Shown here: positions 14,884 to 17,510 of the stretch, piece after piece
Layout: every line of letters starts with the position of its first letter
Position numbering within the stretch: position 1 is the first letter of the stretch
Source of the DNA: JBDKTK01 sp039680225
Lineage (GTDB): Bacteria; Desulfobacterota; Syntrophia; Syntrophales; UBA4778
Direction of reading: 5' to 3'
Assembly: GCA_039680225.1 (NCBI GenBank)
Contig: JBDKTK010000267.1
Location: 1-17,510 of the forward strand
Length of the DNA stretch: 17,510 nt
Notes under the pieces: model-generated
What the model saw: the letters and a program-made list of their open reading frames with translations, nothing else
Database searches by the model: none
Told to the model about the DNA's origin: nothing
Translations under genes and position numbers: made by a program

Positions 14884-16926
14884 TCATTCCCTTCCCTGTC
14901 GTATTTCGAGGTTTATCCACCTGGCCGCCGCCAGGGATGTCAGGTTCAGGATAGCGCCCAGGAAACGCCGCTGCTCAGGGAAAAGGTGGCGGTAATCATA
15001 TTCAATTCCGAGCACCCCGATAATTTCGTCCTGCAGCCTCATGGGCAGGAAGAAGTGGCGGATGCTGGACAGAGTTCCCGTCCCCGATCCGGCCGCTTCC
15101 CCGTGGGCCAGCGTCCAGGCGGCAACCGCCAACTCGTTGGGGGTGATCTCAATATCGGGGCTGCTTTTTGCCCAGACATGCAGGGATGTCTTTTCCTTGA
15201 AAAGCACAAACGCGGGGGCATCGAGTACTCTCTTGACATACTTCAATGTCACCTGCCCTATTTCGCCAAGCACGGTCGTGCGCAGGAATACGGAGACCTG
15301 TTTCGATTCAGGCGAGCAGTGAAAAAACCCGGAAAGCAACTCGTCAATAGGGGTCATGGACATGAATTCCCTGCTCATTTCTTCAACAAGGGAAATCCTC
15401 TCGATCCGGTACTGCAGGGCTGTGTTCTGCCGGCGGACTATCTTAACGAGCTGGCTGACAACCACTGCAACCAGGAAAAAAACAGCCACGTTGATGATGT
15501 CATGGGTCGCGGACATGGAAAAGCTGAACCGCGGCTCGGTAAAAAGAAAATCGAAAGCTAGGAGCCCGGCAAGCGATGCGAACAGGGCCGGCACGGTGCC
15601 GAAGAGGATGGCGCAGGCGATAGTCGCAATCATGTAGATATAAACCAGCGAAGCCGGCTGGAGCACTTTGTACAGGCCGAGGTTAAGCACCGTTAACCCC
15701 GCGACCATCAACAGCGCCGATATGTAATGCCTGAAGTGGAAAGCAGTTTCGGGCTTCGCCTTTTTAACTTCCGGGACCCCCTTTTCCGCCGTCGGGGTAA
15801 CCAGGTGGATTTCAAAGCCCGTGCGGGCGTGGAGCAGGCGCGACACGGGGGAGCCTTTCACGAACCCCAGGACCACGGAACGGAGCGGTTTACCGATCAC
15901 AACCTGAGTGATATTTTTTTCGTCGGCGAATTTAAGTATCTCTTCAGCTATATCTGTACCGGTCAGCGTGACCAGTTTGGCTCCCAACTGCTCGGCAAGG
16001 TTCAAGGTATCCGTCAGATATGCCTTGTCCGGGTCCGGAAGCTCCCGGACAGCGGCGGTCGAAACGTAAAGCGCATACCATTCGGCATGCATCTGCTGGG
16101 CTATGGTATATGCCTGGCGGACGAGTTGCTTTCCGTAGGGGCTTGCGGTGACACAGACCACCAGCCTTTCCGCCGTCGCCCAGGGGCCTGCGATCGCCCT
16201 GGCCCGCATGTAATTGAGGACCTCGGCGTCCATTTTGCGGGCCACGATGTTCAGCATAATCTCCCGCAACGCCGAAAGGTTGCCGCGCTGGAAGAAATTC
16301 TCCATGGCGCGCCGCGCCCTTTCCGGAATGTAGACCTTGCCCTCCCTGAGCCGCTGGACGAGTTCCTCCCAGGGGATGTCGATCACCTGCACCTCATCGG
16401 CCCGGTCAAGGAAAGTATCGGGAATGGTCTCCTGCATGCGCACTCCGGTGATCTTGTCGACCGTGTCGTTGATGCTCTCAAAGTGTTGCACGTTCAGGGT
16501 CGTATACACGTCGATTCCGGCATCCAGCAGATCAATCACATCCTGGTAACGCTTCTCATGACGGCTCCCTTCCGCGTTGGTGTGCGCAAGTTCATCCACC
16601 AGAGCGACCCGGGGCCGGCGCTTCAAGACGGCATCAAGGTCCATCTCCTGAAGGGTGAGGCCTTTATATTCGCTGATACGCCGGGGAATGACCTCCAGGC
16701 CCCTGAGCAGTTCCTCTGTCTCACGGCGCCCATGCGTCTCGGCAAAAGCAACAGCCACATCGAGCCCGCGCCTCTTCAGGACATGGGCCTCATTGAGCAT
16801 CGCATAGGTCTTTCCGACGCCGGGCGAGTAGCCCAGGAATATCTTCAGTTTGCCCCTGATGCCCTCTTCCCGTTCGAGCTCCTTCAGGATGGCATCGGCA
16901 TCGGGCCTTCTATTTTCCCGATCCAT
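14884..16926 (-). CDS. kdpD: KdpD-type potassium sensor lacking the histidine kinase domain
   Basis: The 680-residue protein has the KdpD N-terminal domain with Walker A GYSPGVGKT (32-40) and VALVDELAHTN (107-117). A universal stress protein domain follows (about 255-375), then four membrane segments (about 400-495, DUF4118) and a GAF domain (about 515-675). It stops there, where the phosphoacceptor His of full KdpD (about 890 residues; His673 in E. coli) would follow. The end is a clean stop, and neither the rest of this gene nor the next encodes HisKA or HATPase_c. The stress-protein domain has TAS (260-262), then exactly 20 residues, then WYALY. This resembles the SxS-X20-FTAxY motif reported for cyclic di-AMP binding in Staphylococcus KdpD. 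The ATG at 16926 has GAGG upstream and overlaps kdpC by 17 bases. No kdpE is visible. Confidence 0.92.
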   Translation of the reverse strand: MDRENRRPDADAILKELEREEGIRGKLKIFLGYSPGVGKTYAMLNEAHVLKRRGLDVAVAFAETHGRRETEELLRGLEVIPRRISEYKGLTLQEMDLDAVLKRRPRVALVDELAHTNAEGSRHEKRYQDVIDLLDAGIDVYTTLNVQHFESINDTVDKITGVRMQETIPDTFLDRADEVQVIDIPWEELVQRLREGKVYIPERARRAMENFFQRGNLSALREIMLNIVARKMDAEVLNYMRARAIAGPWATAERLVVCVTASPYGKQLVRQAYTIAQQMHAEWYALYVSTAAVRELPDPDKAYLTDTLNLAEQLGAKLVTLTGTDIAEEILKFADEKNITQVVIGKPLRSVVLGFVKGSPVSRLLHARTGFEIHLVTPTAEKGVPEVKKAKPETAFHFRHYISALLMVAGLTVLNLGLYKVLQPASLVYIYMIATIACAILFGTVPALFASLAGLLAFDFLFTEPRFSFSMSATHDIINVAVFFLVAVVVSQLVKIVRRQNTALQYRIERISLVEEMSREFMSMTPIDELLSGFFHCSPESKQVSVFLRTTVLGEIGQVTLKYVKRVLDAPAFVLFKEKTSLHVWAKSSPDIEITPNELAVAAWTLAHGEAAGSGTGTLSSIRHFFLPMRLQDEIIGVLGIEYDYRHLFPEQRRFLGAILNLTSLAAARWINLEIRQGRE

Positions 16927-17509
16927 GAGACCTCATTCTTTTGCGGTCCAGTTCCATATTCAACTTAAGGACATTCACCCTTTCGCTTCCCCAGAAACCC
17001 AGGAAAGGCTGTTCCGTATTGCCGGTTATAAGCTGCTCCACGTCGGAAATTTTCATCGAGCGCTCGTCCGCAACACGCCGGGCCTGGAGCAGGGCCGATT
17101 CAACGCTTATGTGAGGGTCAAGCCCGCTGGCGGAAGATGTGACCATGTCTGCGGGGATTTTCTCGTCCTCAGACAATCGCTCCAATTTTCTGACTGCGGC
17201 GATGCGCTCATTGACTTGTTTGATCAGCCCGGCATTGGACGGGCCCAGATTGCTCGCGCCGGAGCCGCCGGCGTTGTATGCCGGATCGGTTGCCGACGGG
17301 CGCCCATGGAAATATTCGGGACGCGTGAATGCCTGCCCGATATGGACCGAACCGGCTATCCCCTTTTCATTCACGATCAGACTTCCCCTCGACTGGCCGG
17401 GAAAGGCCAGTCCGGAAACACCTGTGATGAAGAGGGGGTAAACAACCCCGCACAGGACAGTCATCATGACCCATATCAACAACGATATTTTAACCAGTTG
17501 CGCTTTCAT
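16910..17509 (-). CDS. kdpC: KdpC subunit of the potassium-transporting KdpFABC ATPase
   Basis: The 199-residue inner-membrane subunit has one N-terminal membrane helix (about 7-35) and a periplasmic domain. Family motifs are clear: RPEYFHGRPSATD (63-75), SNLGPSN (86-92), VTSSASGLDPHIS (123-135) and RVNVLKLNMELD near the end. Family length is about 190, so the gene looks complete. The ATG at 17509 is the second-last base position of the window, so its ribosome binding site is not visible; kdpA and kdpB should lie upstream outside the window. KdpC supports high-affinity potassium uptake with KdpB. The stop overlaps kdpD by 17 bases, so translation is coupled. Confidence 0.95.
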   Translation of the reverse strand: MKAQLVKISLLIWVMMTVLCGVVYPLFITGVSGLAFPGQSRGSLIVNEKGIAGSVHIGQAFTRPEYFHGRPSATDPAYNAGGSGASNLGPSNAGLIKQVNERIAAVRKLERLSEDEKIPADMVTSSASGLDPHISVESALLQARRVADERSMKISDVEQLITGNTEQPFLGFWGSERVNVLKLNMELDRKRMRSHGSGK

Positions 17510-17510
17510 T

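Noticed and set aside
15727..16968. A 413-codon open frame on the plus strand opposite kdpD
   Set aside because: It is an antisense shadow of a GC-rich gene; the minus strand encodes complete KdpD motifs.

Overview
The window reads like a chromosomal segment from an anaerobic, GC-rich Gram-negative bacterium. The most likely group is Desulfobacterota (former Deltaproteobacteria), possibly a syntrophic lineage. The call rests on gene content only: acyl-CoA dehydrogenase next to a family III CoA-transferase/racemase, a fused FeoA-FeoB ferrous iron importer, a stand-alone SufC-SufB pair, a formate/nitrite channel and a Kdp module. No rRNA, tRNA, insertion sequence, phage gene or CRISPR array is visible.

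Layout. At 1-2469 (+) lies an acyl-CoA degradation operon: the 3' part of an acyl-CoA dehydrogenase with a C-terminal SCP2 lipid-carrier domain, then an alpha-methylacyl-CoA racemase-like protein. At 2486-4110 (-) come an unrecognised 58-residue protein with a very good ribosome binding site and a soluble PAS sensor kinase of the HisKA_3 type. A divergent regulatory region leads to fused feoAB (4353-6596, +). After a 290-base spacer holding a small palindromic repeat come sufC and sufB (6887-8844, +), which overlap and end at a strong bidirectional terminator.

From 8934 to 11614 are envelope proteins: a small secreted protein (-), a secreted Trp/Tyr-rich protein with a Gln/Pro/Arg-rich repeat tail (+), and an M48 zinc metalloprotease lipoprotein (+). 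A second terminator separates these from a minus-strand operon (12577 to 11820) encoding a zinc-ribbon protein and the ribosome-associated RNA-binding protein YhbY. That operon has a clear sigma-70 promoter and a leader with an attenuator-like hairpin. A formate/nitrite channel gene (13000-13827, +) has its own promoter.

The right end (17509 down to 13933, -) is the 3' part of a kdp operon: kdpC, then a KdpD that stops where the histidine kinase should begin, then a second protein that duplicates the membrane and GAF half of that KdpD. The kinase-less KdpD plus its truncated paralogue is the most unusual arrangement here. It suggests potassium sensing (perhaps with cyclic di-AMP) without a conventional KdpD phosphorelay, or with a kinase supplied from elsewhere. 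Other points worth checking are the internal ribosome binding site in the dehydrogenase-SCP2 fusion, the minimal SufCB pair, the YhbY leader, and the unknown small gene.
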